Source: Sphingomonas sp. C3-2 | GTDB taxonomy: Bacteria > Pseudomonadota > Alphaproteobacteria > Sphingomonadales > Sphingomonadaceae | NCBI RefSeq assembly: GCF_033025475.1 | Contig: NZ_CP130322.1 | Location: 930,001-994,000 of the forward strand | DNA length: 64,000 nt | Direction of reading: 5' to 3' | Shown: piece after piece, positions 17,283 through 25,129 of the stretch | How the letters are laid out: each line of letters opens with the position of its first letter | Position numbering within the stretch: position 1 is the first letter of the stretch | Position numbers and translations under genes: made by a program | Notes under the pieces: model-generated | What the model was told of the DNA's origin: nothing | Database searches by the model: none | The model's input: the letters and a program-made list of their open reading frames with translations, nothing else

Positions 17283-17762
17283 TTGAGCGACAAATCCGAA
17301 AAATCATCACTGGACGCAACGGACCGCCGATTGCTGCGTGTGTTGCAGGAAGACGGGCGGATCACGAACCAGGAGCTTGCCCGACGTTGCGGATTATCGC
17401 CAGCGGCTTGTTTCGACCGGGTGAAGCGGCTGCGCGAACGCGACGTGATTCTGGGATTCACCGCGCAGCTCAACCCCGCCAAGCTTGATCGCGCGATGCT
17501 GATCTATGTCGAGATCCTGCTCGACCGGACGACCGACGACGTGTTCACCGCCTTTGCCGCGCATGTGCGCGAGGTCCCCGACGTGCTGGAATGCCACATG
17601 GTGGCGGGGGGCTTTGATTATCTGCTGAAGGTGCGCGTGGCCGACATGACCGCCTACCGCGCGTTTCTGGGCAACGCGATCGCGACCATGCCGGGGGTGC
17701 GCGAAACGCGGACCTATGCGGTGCTGGAAGAAGTGAAGCGGACGACCGCCCTTCCCGTCTGA
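17283..17762 (+). CDS. putR: Lrp/AsnC family regulator, probable PutR
   Basis: This 159-residue regulator has an N-terminal helix-turn-helix (LDATDRRLLRVLQEDGRITNQ, LARRCGLSPAACFDRVKRL) and a C-terminal RAM effector domain (VLECHMVAGGFDYLLKV, PGVRETRTYAVL). The start is a TTG, chosen because AAGGA precedes it at a good distance and no ATG or GTG lies near the domain start. It is divergent from putA with a gap of about 107 bases, the arrangement known for PutR, which activates putA in response to proline. The gap is AT-richer than its surroundings and should hold both promoters. Confidence 0.88.
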   Translation: MSDKSEKSSLDATDRRLLRVLQEDGRITNQELARRCGLSPAACFDRVKRLRERDVILGFTAQLNPAKLDRAMLIYVEILLDRTTDDVFTAFAAHVREVPDVLECHMVAGGFDYLLKVRVADMTAYRAFLGNAIATMPGVRETRTYAVLEEVKRTTALPV

Positions 17763-17786
17763 CACGAAAAGGGCGGCCGATCGGCC

Positions 17787-19082
17787 TTATTGCGCGGCGT
17801 CGAGCGCCTGGGCGAGATCCGCGAGGATATCGTCGATATGCTCAAGCCCGACCGAGAGACGGACATAGCCGGGCGAGACGCCGGTCGATGCCTGTTCGTC
17901 GGCGGAAAGCTGCGAATGGGTGGTCGATGCCGGATGGATGGCAAGGCTGCGCGCATCGCCGATATTGGCGACGTGATAGAAGAGCTGGAGCGCGTCGATG
18001 AACTTGCGCCCGGCCTCCATGCCGCCGGCCAGTTCGAAACCGAGCAGGCCGCCCATGCCGCCCTTCAGATAGCGATCGGCGCGTTCGCGCTGCACCCCCG
18101 TCTGCAGCGAGGGGTGGATGACGCGGGTGACATCGCTGCGAGCGCTGAGGAAGCGGGCAACCGCCTCGGCATTCGATGCATGACGCGGCATGCGCAGCGG
18201 CAGCGTTTCCAGACCCTGCAGGATCTGGAACGCGTTGAACGGCGAGAGCGCGGCACCAAGATCGCGCAGCAGGATGACGCGCGCGCGCAGGATATAGGCG
18301 ATGGGGCCGAGCGGCTTTGCCGCCTCGCTCCACACCGCGCCGTGATAGCTGGGATCGGGGGTGTTTAGCATCGGCTGGCGATCGGGGTGCGCCCCCCAGT
18401 CGAAATTGCCGCCATCGACGATGAGACCGCCGATCGAAGTGCCGTGCCCACCGATGAACTTGGTGGTCGAATAGACGGTGATCGCGGCGCCGTGATCGAA
18501 GGGACGGCAGAGCAGCGGCGCTGAGGTGTTGTCCATGATCAGCGGGATACCGAAGCGACGGCCGATTGCGGCGACCTCGGCGATCGGAAAGACGCTGAGC
18601 TTTGGATTGGGGAGCGTTTCGGCGTAATAGGCGCGGGTACGATCATCGGTGGCGCGGGCAAAGGCTTCGGGATCGGCGGGATCGACGAAGCGCACCTCGA
18701 TCCCAAGATCGCGGAAGGTGTTGGCGAAGAGGTTCCAGGTGCCGCCGTAAAGATCAGTGGAACTGACGATATTGTCGCCCGAGCGCGCCAGATTCTGGAT
18801 GGCGAAGGCCGAGGCCGCCTGCCCCGAGGCTACCGCAAGCGCCGCGGCGCCCCCCTCGATCGCGGTCATCCGATCTTCGAGGATCGCGGTCGTCGGGTTG
18901 CCCAGACGGGTGTAGATATTGCCCAGTTCCTTGAGCGAGAAGAGGTTGGCCGCATGTTCGGCGTCGCGGAACTGATAGGAGGTCGTCTGGTAGATCGGCG
19001 GTGCCACCGCACCCGTCGACGGATCGGCGCGCCAGCCGGCATGGAGCGCAAGCGTTTCAGGATGCAAATTTCGATCAGCCAC
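17787..19082 (-). CDS. metY: O-acetylhomoserine aminocarboxypropyltransferase (sulfhydrylase)
   Basis: This 431-residue PLP enzyme joins O-acetylhomoserine with sulfide or methanethiol, giving homocysteine or methionine. It has the Cys/Met-metabolism fold: TLALHAGWRADPSTGAVAPPIYQTTSY at the start, the PLP-contacting segment IMDNTSAPLL, the PLP lysine in VYSTTKFIGGHGTSIGG, and the C-terminal SLAIHPASTTHSQL. The start is a GTG with AGGAGAGG ahead of it. The leader carries a possible RNA switch. It converges with putR and appears monocistronic. Confidence 0.92.
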   Translation of the reverse strand: MADRNLHPETLALHAGWRADPSTGAVAPPIYQTTSYQFRDAEHAANLFSLKELGNIYTRLGNPTTAILEDRMTAIEGGAAALAVASGQAASAFAIQNLARSGDNIVSSTDLYGGTWNLFANTFRDLGIEVRFVDPADPEAFARATDDRTRAYYAETLPNPKLSVFPIAEVAAIGRRFGIPLIMDNTSAPLLCRPFDHGAAITVYSTTKFIGGHGTSIGGLIVDGGNFDWGAHPDRQPMLNTPDPSYHGAVWSEAAKPLGPIAYILRARVILLRDLGAALSPFNAFQILQGLETLPLRMPRHASNAEAVARFLSARSDVTRVIHPSLQTGVQRERADRYLKGGMGGLLGFELAGGMEAGRKFIDALQLFYHVANIGDARSLAIHPASTTHSQLSADEQASTGVSPGYVRLSVGLEHIDDILADLAQALDAAQ

Positions 19083-19157
19083 AAGCCTCTCCTGGGCAAT
19101 AAATGAATAATGATCAGCCCTTAGGCGAAATCACGCCAGGGGATCAACGCATCAACC
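19083..19157 (-). promoter_or_regulatory. metY leader RNA with alternative hairpins
   Basis: On the minus strand the leader holds CCCTGGCG-TGATTT-CGCC-TAA-GGG (19118-19141), a stable hairpin. The same CCTGG can instead pair with CCAGG at 19091-19096, which overlaps the Shine-Dalgarno sequence (AGGAGAGG). The two pairings exclude each other. This suggests a translational switch. It does not match the SAM-II consensus closely enough to name it. The 5' end is inferred from the -10 hexamer at 19164-19169. Confidence 0.4.
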
Positions 19158-19163
19158 ACGCCC

Positions 19164-19169
19164 ATTATA
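19164..19169 (-). promoter_or_regulatory. Candidate -10 hexamer of metY
   Basis: On the minus strand this reads TATAAT, giving a leader of about 75 bases before the metY GTG. No clear -35 is visible. It lies next to the divergent promoter-like sequence of cobalamin riboswitch 1. Confidence 0.45.
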
Positions 19170-19180
19170 CGCAATCGCGC

Positions 19181-19207
19181 TTGGCGCGGCGCGTGCCATG
19201 TCATAGA
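19181..19207 (+). promoter_or_regulatory. Candidate promoter of cobalamin riboswitch 1
   Basis: TTGGCG (19181-19186), 15 bases, then CATAGA (19202-19207) followed by GC. The same TTGGC-...-CATAGAGC pattern with the same spacing lies at 33019-33045 ahead of riboswitch 3, which supports a real promoter just upstream of the aptamer. Confidence 0.45.
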
Positions 19208-19224
19208 GCGGGCGCGAACAGCGC

Positions 19225-19459
19225 CGGTACCGGGAACGCAGTGAGGGCGGCACGCCGCCCGATTCTGAGGCTAGCCCTGTAACTGTAAGCGGCGAGCGCG
19301 GCATGCATGCGAAGGCGAAAAACCTTCGCGCCCACTGGATCCTCCACGATCCGGGAAGGGGCAGCCGGGCGACGACCCGCGAGCCAGGAGACCGACCGGC
19401 GCCTGTCGCTCTTGCCCGGCCCAGGGAATGGTCGCGGCACGGTATTCCGTCTGGGCGAC
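19225..19459 (+). promoter_or_regulatory. Cobalamin riboswitch 1 (orphan, reads toward the 3' end of btuF)
   Basis: The aptamer spans about 19225-19402: GGTACCGGGAACGCAG, then CCCTGTAACTGTAAGCGGCGAGC, CCACTGG, GGGAAGG and the B12 box GCGAGCCAGGAGACC. A downstream hairpin pairs GTCGCTC (19405-19411) with GGGCGAC (19453-19459) and contains CCCAGGGAAT pairing with ATTCC-GT-CTGGG; it resembles that of riboswitch 3. No plus-strand gene follows until btuC at 20452, because btuF occupies the space on the other strand. Between 19460 and 19516 I see nothing else. Confidence 0.9.
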
Positions 19460-19516
19460 GCCGATCTGGAGACGCCAATGCGGGAATGCCGGGCAGCCGA
19501 TACTGCTCACTTTATT

Positions 19517-20371
19517 TCAGGAAGCGGCGGCCGCCGCGATCTGCCGACGCAGATTTTCCACCGCCAGCGGATAGGAAGGCCCACCGCACACGGTGAGCGC
19601 TTCAGACAGGCTGAGCCGGGGAATGACGCGCAGCGCCGGGTGATGGAGCATTTCGGTGCCCTGATCGGCGACCTGCGCGGTTTCGGCATCGACCAGCAGG
19701 AAATCGGGCCGTGCGGCAACCATTTCCTCGAGCGAGAGCTGGGCGAGCATCGGCTTGTTCAGCCGCCGGGCGAGATTGTCGGCGCCGGCGCGCGTCAGGA
19801 TATCGTCGACGAGCGTGCCCGTGCCGGTGAGGAAACCACGCCGCTGATAATAAGCGACGACCGGGCGGGCCGTACCCGCCTGCACCGCCCCCACTACGCC
19901 GAGGCGGCGGACGAGATCTTCGCCGCGTGCCTGCTGGCCGAGCGCGGCGGCGACGCTGCGCGCCTGCGCGATCATTTCGGCTTGCGAATTGGCGAGCCCG
20001 AATTCGACAAAGGCAACCGGATGGTTGCGAAAAAGCGCCTCGACCCCCGCGCGCTGATAGTCGCTGCCGATGATGAGATCGGGCTGAAGCGCCAGAAGCT
20101 CCTCCGCGCTGCCTGCCGACACCGGATAAGCAGCCGCCGCGCGCGCATGGAAGGACATTTTGGGATCGCGTGCATATTCGGAGAGCGCAGCGATCTGACG
20201 GCGATCGGCAAGTTCGATCAGATATTGATCGGCGCACATGTTGAGCGACACGACGCGCAAAGGATACGCCGGCGCGGTGACGCCCACGGGCTGCGCCGCG
20301 CGCTCGGCCGACGGCCCCAGCCCGATCAGGGCGAGCAGCGAGGCGAACAGCGCGGCGAGAGACTGAAACAC
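19517..20371 (-). CDS. btuF: Cobalamin ABC transporter substrate-binding protein BtuF, copy 1
   Basis: This 284-residue periplasmic protein has an N-terminal hydrophobic signal segment and the BtuF/TroA-like fold: PLRVVSLNMCADQYLIELAD, LALQPDLIIGSDYQ, AYYQRRGFLTGTGTLVDDI and QGTEMLHHPALRVIPR. It would capture corrinoid brought in by BtuB and pass it to BtuCD. The start is a GTG with GGAAAGG upstream. It is divergent from btuC by 80 bases and lies antisense to the path of riboswitch 1. Its C-terminal half closely resembles that of the second copy at 39580, so the two are paralogues. Confidence 0.88.
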   Translation of the reverse strand: MFQSLAALFASLLALIGLGPSAERAAQPVGVTAPAYPLRVVSLNMCADQYLIELADRRQIAALSEYARDPKMSFHARAAAAYPVSAGSAEELLALQPDLIIGSDYQRAGVEALFRNHPVAFVEFGLANSQAEMIAQARSVAAALGQQARGEDLVRRLGVVGAVQAGTARPVVAYYQRRGFLTGTGTLVDDILTRAGADNLARRLNKPMLAQLSLEEMVAARPDFLLVDAETAQVADQGTEMLHHPALRVIPRLSLSEALTVCGGPSYPLAVENLRRQIAAAAAS

Positions 20372-20451
20372 GAAACGCGGCCTTTCCGGAATAAGCGCGC
20401 GCCCGGCATGGCGCGGATCGTCGCCGGATTCAACCTTGGGGAGCCCCGTCG

Positions 20452-21447
20452 ATGGGCGCGGTGAGCCGACCGATGCTGATCGGGGTGCTGGCGCTCATCA
20501 CGCTGATCGCCGCCATGGGGTCGCTCGCCATCGGCCCTGCCCCGCTGAGCCTGACGCGGATGGCCGACACGTTACGCGGCGCGGACGACCCGATTGCGCG
20601 CACGATATTGTTCGAACTGCGTGTGCCGCGCACGATCCTCGCGCTGCTCGTCGGCGCGGTACTCGGCACGGCGGGCGCCGCGCTGCAGGGTTATCTGCGC
20701 AATCCGCTGGCCGAACCATCGGTGCTGGGCGCATCGACCGCCGCCTCGCTGGGCGCGGTGATCGCGCTGTATTTCGGCTTTGCGATGATCAGCCCGATCC
20801 TGTTGCCGGGCTTTGCCGTGGCGGGCGCGATGATCGGGCTGGTGCCGCTCTTCCTGCTGGCGGCGCGATCCGAAAGCCCGTTGACGCTGATCCTGGCCGG
20901 GATCGCGATCAGCACGCTGGCGACCGCGGGGGTGAGCCTTGCGCTCAACCTGTCCCCCAACCCCTTTGCCGCGATGGAGATCACCAACTGGCTGATGGGT
21001 GCGCTGGAGGACCGATCGTTCCAGCATGTCTGGATTGCGCTGCCCTGCATCAGCATCGGCATGGCGCTGCTGCTGTGGAACGGCCGCGCGCTCGACGCGC
21101 TGACGCTGGGCGAGGACGGCGCGCGCGCGCTGGGCGTCGACCTGAAGCGGACGCGGTTGCGCCTGCTGGCAGGGGTTGCCGTCGGCGTGGGCGGCGCGGT
21201 CGCGGTGTCGGGCGCGATCGGTTTTATCGGGCTGATCGTGCCGCACCTTATCCGCCCGCTCACCGACCGCAGCCCGAGCGCGGTGCTGTGGCCATCGGCG
21301 CTGGGCGGCGCGGCGCTGTTGACGCTGGCCGACATCATGGTGCGGCTGATCCCGACATCGAGCCAGTTGAAGCTGGGCGTGGTGACCGCCTTTCTGGGGG
21401 TTCCGATCTTCCTGTTCCACCTGATCAAGGAGAGGCGGCTATGGTGA
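20452..21447 (+). CDS. btuC: Cobalamin ABC transporter permease BtuC, copy 1 (FecCD family)
   Basis: This 331-residue inner-membrane permease has about ten hydrophobic segments and the FecCD signatures RVPRTILALLVGAVLGTAGAALQG, NPLAEPSVLGAS, ALNLSPNPFA, and the cytoplasmic-loop/transmembrane motif GAIGFIGLIVPHLIRPL. It forms the channel for cobalamin with the ATPase encoded next. Its last seven bases overlap the btuD start, a sign of coupling. Its substrate is inferred from btuF, btuB and the riboswitches; by sequence alone it could also be a siderophore permease. Confidence 0.9.
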   Translation: MGAVSRPMLIGVLALITLIAAMGSLAIGPAPLSLTRMADTLRGADDPIARTILFELRVPRTILALLVGAVLGTAGAALQGYLRNPLAEPSVLGASTAASLGAVIALYFGFAMISPILLPGFAVAGAMIGLVPLFLLAARSESPLTLILAGIAISTLATAGVSLALNLSPNPFAAMEITNWLMGALEDRSFQHVWIALPCISIGMALLLWNGRALDALTLGEDGARALGVDLKRTRLRLLAGVAVGVGGAVAVSGAIGFIGLIVPHLIRPLTDRSPSAVLWPSALGGAALLTLADIMVRLIPTSSQLKLGVVTAFLGVPIFLFHLIKERRLW

Positions 21448-22220
21448 TGCTAGAGATCGAGGGGCTGGCCGTCGAACTGGGTGGCCGCGCGGTGCTGCAC
21501 GGGATCGACGCGCGGTTCGAAAGCGGCGCGATGATCGGGATCATCGGCCCCAATGGCGCGGGCAAATCGACGCTGGCGCGCGCGGTGCTGAACCTGGTGC
21601 GCCCGCGCGCCGGCCAAGTGACGATCGACGGGCGGCGGATCGACACGATGCCGCGCGAGACGCTGGCGCGGACGATCGCCTATCTGCCGCAGGGCCAGAC
21701 GCTGCACTGGCCGCTGACCGTCGAGCGGATGGTGGGGCTGGGCCGCCTGCCGCATCTGGCGCCCTTTTCGAAGCCGCGCGCCGAAGATCTTGCCGCGATC
21801 GACCGCGCGATGGAACGCGCCGATGTCACCGCGCTTGCCAACCGCGTGGCGACCGAGCTTTCGGGCGGCGAGCGCGCCCGCGCGATGCTGGCGCGCGCGC
21901 TGGCGGTGGAGGCGCCCGTGCTGATCGCCGACGAGCCGCTGAGCGCGCTCGACCCCGGCCATCAATTGCAGGTGATGGACCTGCTGGCAGCGCAGGCGCA
22001 TGGCGGCGCGCTGGTGATCGCGGTGCTGCACGACCTGACACTGGCGGCGCGGTACTGCGACCGGCTGGTGCTGATCAACGCGGGGCGGATCGCCGCCGAC
22101 GGCACGCCCGAACAGGTGCTGACCGATGCGCTGTTGCGACAGGTTTACGGCGTCGAAGCGTGGACCGGTGATGTCGCCGGGCACCGGCTGATCGTGCCGA
22201 TGGCGCTGAGCCATGCTTGA
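21441..22220 (+). CDS. btuD: Cobalamin ABC transporter ATP-binding protein BtuD
   Basis: This 259-residue ATPase powers the BtuC permease. It carries Walker A GPNGAGKSTL, Q-loop around AYLPQGQTLHWPLTV, ABC signature LSGGERARAMLARAL, Walker B VLIADEP and the switch histidine in VLHDLTLA. The ATG at 21441 overlaps the btuC stop; an ATG at 21447 is an alternative. It is the only ATPase gene of this type in the window, so it may also serve the second BtuC encoded at 40510. Confidence 0.92.
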   Translation: MVMLEIEGLAVELGGRAVLHGIDARFESGAMIGIIGPNGAGKSTLARAVLNLVRPRAGQVTIDGRRIDTMPRETLARTIAYLPQGQTLHWPLTVERMVGLGRLPHLAPFSKPRAEDLAAIDRAMERADVTALANRVATELSGGERARAMLARALAVEAPVLIADEPLSALDPGHQLQVMDLLAAQAHGGALVIAVLHDLTLAARYCDRLVLINAGRIAADGTPEQVLTDALLRQVYGVEAWTGDVAGHRLIVPMALSHA

Positions 22221-22255
22221 CCCCCGCCCCGACCCCGCCTATCCGCCGCCGCGCG

Positions 22256-22476
22256 ACAGGTTCCCCGGCACCGGGGATGAAAAGGGAACGGGGTGAAGAT
22301 CCCCGGCTGCCCCTGCAACTGTAAGCGGCGAGCCGACGCATCACGGGCCATTGGGACTGTTCCCGAGAAGGCGATGCATTCGGCCATGACCCGCGAGCCA
22401 GGAGACCTGCCCGTCGCGGTCGTCCTTCGCCGGGCCAGGGTGCGCTGGGCGAGCGGGTCATTCCCCGAGCGACGAC
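22256..22476 (+). promoter_or_regulatory. Cobalamin riboswitch 2 upstream of btuB
   Basis: The aptamer spans about 22256-22413, with GGGAACGGGGTGAAGATCCCC, GGCTGCCCCTGCAACTG, TAAGCGGCGAGCC, the CCATTG arm and the B12 box CGCGAGCCAGGAGACCTGCC. A downstream hairpin can be closed by GTCGTC (22419-22424) and GACGAC (22471-22476). It would shut off btuB when adenosylcobalamin or a related form is plentiful. TTGACC at 22218 is a possible -35. The rest of the gap to the btuB ATG, 22477-22576, holds no other clear element. Confidence 0.95.
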
Positions 22477-22576
22477 ATCGTGGCCGTGCGCTGGCACGGG
22501 CGCGGTCGTGCGTCGCCAGAGGCCCGATTCCGCCTGCTCCAGCCATGGCAACCAAGGGTTTATTGGGGTTTGCCAT

Positions 22577-24505
22577 ATGACGAAACGCATTTTGATGATT
22601 TCCGCCGCCGCGCTCGCGATACCATCCGCGCCGGCGCTTGCCGCGCCCGACGCGACGACGCTTTCGCCCGAAACGATCATCGTCACCGCAACGCGCACGC
22701 CGCTGTCGCTCGACCGGATCGCCGCATCGATCACCGTGCTCGACAAGCAGGCGATCGACCGCACGCAGGACATGGGCGTGACCGAATTGCTCGTCCGCAC
22801 GCCCGGCATCTCGATGACGCGCAATGGCGGTTACGGCACATCGACCTCGCTGCGCATCCGCGGGGCGGAGACCGACCAGACCGTCGTCGTGATCGACGGG
22901 GTGAAGATCAACGACCCCTCCTCCCCCGGCGGCGGTTATAATTTCGGCAATATGCTGGTGGGCGATATCGACCGGATCGAGGTGCTGCGCGGGCCGCAAT
23001 CGATCCTGTGGGGGAGCCAGGCAATTGGCGGCGTCGTCAACATCGTGACGGCAGCCCCCGAAGGGCCGCTGGGGGCGACGATCGACCTGGAGGCCGGATC
23101 GCGAGAGACGCTGAACGCGCGCGCAGGGATTGGCGGCACGACCGGGCCGGTGCGCTGGCGCGTTGGCGGCCATGCCTTCACCACCGACGGCATCTCCGTA
23201 TTGAAGGACGGCAAGGAAGCCGACGGCTTTCGCAATGTCGGGCTCAACGGCCGCGTCGAAGTGGCGCTGGCGGATAATGTGAGCGCGGACCTGCGCGCCT
23301 ATTGGTCGCGCGGGCGCGCCGACCTCGACGGGTTCGATCCGGTCAGCTTCCTTCCCGCCGACACCGCCGAATATGGCATTACCGACGAGTTTTCCGGCTA
23401 TGCGGGCCTCAACGTCGCGCTGTTCAACGGCAAGCTCAAGAACCGGATCGGCTATGGCCGAACCGAGATCGACCGCGACAATTTCGATCCCGCGCTGGGC
23501 GGTGCCAAGACGTTCGAGGCCGAAGGCCGCAACGAACGCTTCGAATATCAGGGGACACTCGACATCGCGCAGGGCTGGTTCGCGACCTTTGGCGCGGAGC
23601 ATGAGAAATCGCGCTTCCAGTCCGCTTCCCCGCCCTGGTCGAACGACGGCGGCAAGGCCGATATCACCAGTTTCTACGGCCAGCTTTCGGGCGAGGTGCT
23701 GAAGGGCCTCGTACTGAGCGGCGGCGTGCGCCATGACGATCACAGCAGCTTTGGTGGCAAGACGCTGTTCTCGGCGGGGGCGGCATGGTCGCTTGAAACC
23801 GGCACGATCCTGCGCGCCAGCTATGGCGAAGGCTTCAAGGCGCCGACCTTGTACCAGTTGCTTTCCGAATATGGGAATGCGGAGCTTGCCCCCGAACAGG
23901 CCAAGGGCTGGGAAGCGGGCGTGGAACAGCATCTGCTAGGCGATCGGCTGGTGCTGGGCGCGACCTGGTTCGAACGCAGCGCGCGCGACGAGATCGGCTA
24001 TATGTCGTGCTTTGGCGTGAGCGGCGATCCGCTGTGCGTGGTGCCCGGCACGACGACCCCGCGTTTCGGCTATTACGCCAATATCGGCCGCACCAAGGCG
24101 CGCGGTGTCGAACTGGCGGCCGCCGCCAAGATCGCCGAACGGCTCGATTTCACCGGCAACTATACCTGGGTGGAGGCCGAGAACCGCACCGACGGCGCAA
24201 CCTATGGCAAGTGGCTCAACCGCCGCCCGCGCCAGACCGCCAATGCGGCGATTACCTATTCCTGGCCGTTCGGGCTGGAAACGGGCGCGGCGCTGCGCTG
24301 GGCGGGCAAGTCCTATGACGATGTCCTGAACCAGGTGAAGCTCGACGATTACACGCTGGTCGACCTGCGCGCCGAAGTGACCGTGGCACCGCAGATGCGG
24401 CTGTTCGCCCGCGTCGAGAACCTGTTCGACGAACGGTATGAGACCGCCGCCAATTACGGAACGCTGGGGCGGAGCATCTATGCGGGCATCCGCGCCCGCT
24501 TCTAA
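22577..24505 (+). CDS. btuB: TonB-dependent cobalamin receptor BtuB
   Basis: This 642-residue outer-membrane receptor has a signal peptide (MTKRILMISAAALAI to ALA), a TonB-box region ETIIVTATRTP, and a plug domain (SLRIRGAETDQTVVVIDGVKIND, IEVLRGPQSILWGSQAIGGVVNIVT). A 22-strand barrel follows and ends in GIRARF with the usual terminal Phe. The plug and barrel are BtuB-like in length. The location right behind a cobalamin riboswitch makes corrinoid uptake the natural role. The ATG at 22577 begins the signal peptide; an in-frame upstream start at 22508 would lie within the leader RNA and is rejected. Confidence 0.93.
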   Translation: MTKRILMISAAALAIPSAPALAAPDATTLSPETIIVTATRTPLSLDRIAASITVLDKQAIDRTQDMGVTELLVRTPGISMTRNGGYGTSTSLRIRGAETDQTVVVIDGVKINDPSSPGGGYNFGNMLVGDIDRIEVLRGPQSILWGSQAIGGVVNIVTAAPEGPLGATIDLEAGSRETLNARAGIGGTTGPVRWRVGGHAFTTDGISVLKDGKEADGFRNVGLNGRVEVALADNVSADLRAYWSRGRADLDGFDPVSFLPADTAEYGITDEFSGYAGLNVALFNGKLKNRIGYGRTEIDRDNFDPALGGAKTFEAEGRNERFEYQGTLDIAQGWFATFGAEHEKSRFQSASPPWSNDGGKADITSFYGQLSGEVLKGLVLSGGVRHDDHSSFGGKTLFSAGAAWSLETGTILRASYGEGFKAPTLYQLLSEYGNAELAPEQAKGWEAGVEQHLLGDRLVLGATWFERSARDEIGYMSCFGVSGDPLCVVPGTTTPRFGYYANIGRTKARGVELAAAAKIAERLDFTGNYTWVEAENRTDGATYGKWLNRRPRQTANAAITYSWPFGLETGAALRWAGKSYDDVLNQVKLDDYTLVDLRAEVTVAPQMRLFARVENLFDERYETAANYGTLGRSIYAGIRARF

Positions 24506-24575
24506 AGGCATGATATCGGGGGCGGCGGTGCCAATGCATCGTCGCCCCGGCTCACTCCGGCGGCAAAGAGACCGA

Positions 24576-25010
24576 CTAAGCTGGCGGCTGGCCGCCCTTA
24601 TCCGCATCGGGTTTGATCAGCCTTGCCTCGCGCGCCTTGTAGAAGAACTGGCTGCAGACGAGCCAGCCCTTGAGCGGGCGGAGCGGCAGCGTGCAGGTGA
24701 CCAGCAGGAAGGGCAGCGAGGTCACCAGGTGCACCCAGAAGGGCGGCGCCACAAAGATTTCGAGCAGCAGCGCGAAGGTGACAGCAGGGACGCAGCCGAA
24801 GCAGATGACGAAAAAGGCCGGACCATCGGCGGGATCGGCGAAAGCATAGCTGAGGCCGCAATGGTCGCACTTGTCGCGCAGCTTCAGAAAGCCGTCGAAC
24901 AACGCCCCTTCCCCACAGCGCGGGCAGCGCCCGCGGATACCGGTGCGGACGGGATCGAGCCGCGGCCACTGGGTTGAATCGGGATTGGGATCGGTCATGG
25001 CGTTTTGCAT
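24576..25010 (-). CDS. DUF983 family membrane protein
   Basis: This 144-residue protein has a zinc-ribbon-like pair, CPRCGEGALF and CDHCGLSY, followed by two membrane helices (GPAFFVICFGCVPAVTFALLLEIF and LPFLLVTCTLPLRPLKGWLVC). This is the DUF983 pattern, found in many alphaproteobacteria, with unknown function. The start at MQNAMTDP is preferred because the longer frame upstream is unconserved in character and lacks a ribosome site; the ATG at 24998 is an alternative. It is downstream of the aldehyde dehydrogenase gene on the same strand. Confidence 0.8.
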   Translation of the reverse strand: MQNAMTDPNPDSTQWPRLDPVRTGIRGRCPRCGEGALFDGFLKLRDKCDHCGLSYAFADPADGPAFFVICFGCVPAVTFALLLEIFVAPPFWVHLVTSLPFLLVTCTLPLRPLKGWLVCSQFFYKAREARLIKPDADKGGQPPA

Positions 25011-25129
25011 CAGCTGAAAAGGGAAGGTCTGTGCCGGAGCATGGGTCCGGATGGGACGGATCGTCAAGCCGAACCGCCCCATCGGACAATTTGTCCAACC
25101 CATTGATCCTCGGCCCTTAACCCGGAAAA

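Noticed and set aside
19083-19160. SAM-II riboswitch upstream of metY
   Set aside because: GTGATTT is present, but the loop is only six bases and the downstream pairing and CGCTAAA element of SAM-II are missing. I kept only a generic RNA-switch call.
19426-19560. A short plus-strand frame beginning at ATG just after riboswitch 1
   Set aside because: It ends quickly inside the antisense of btuF, and the matching region after riboswitch 3 is shifted in frame, so it is not conserved coding sequence.
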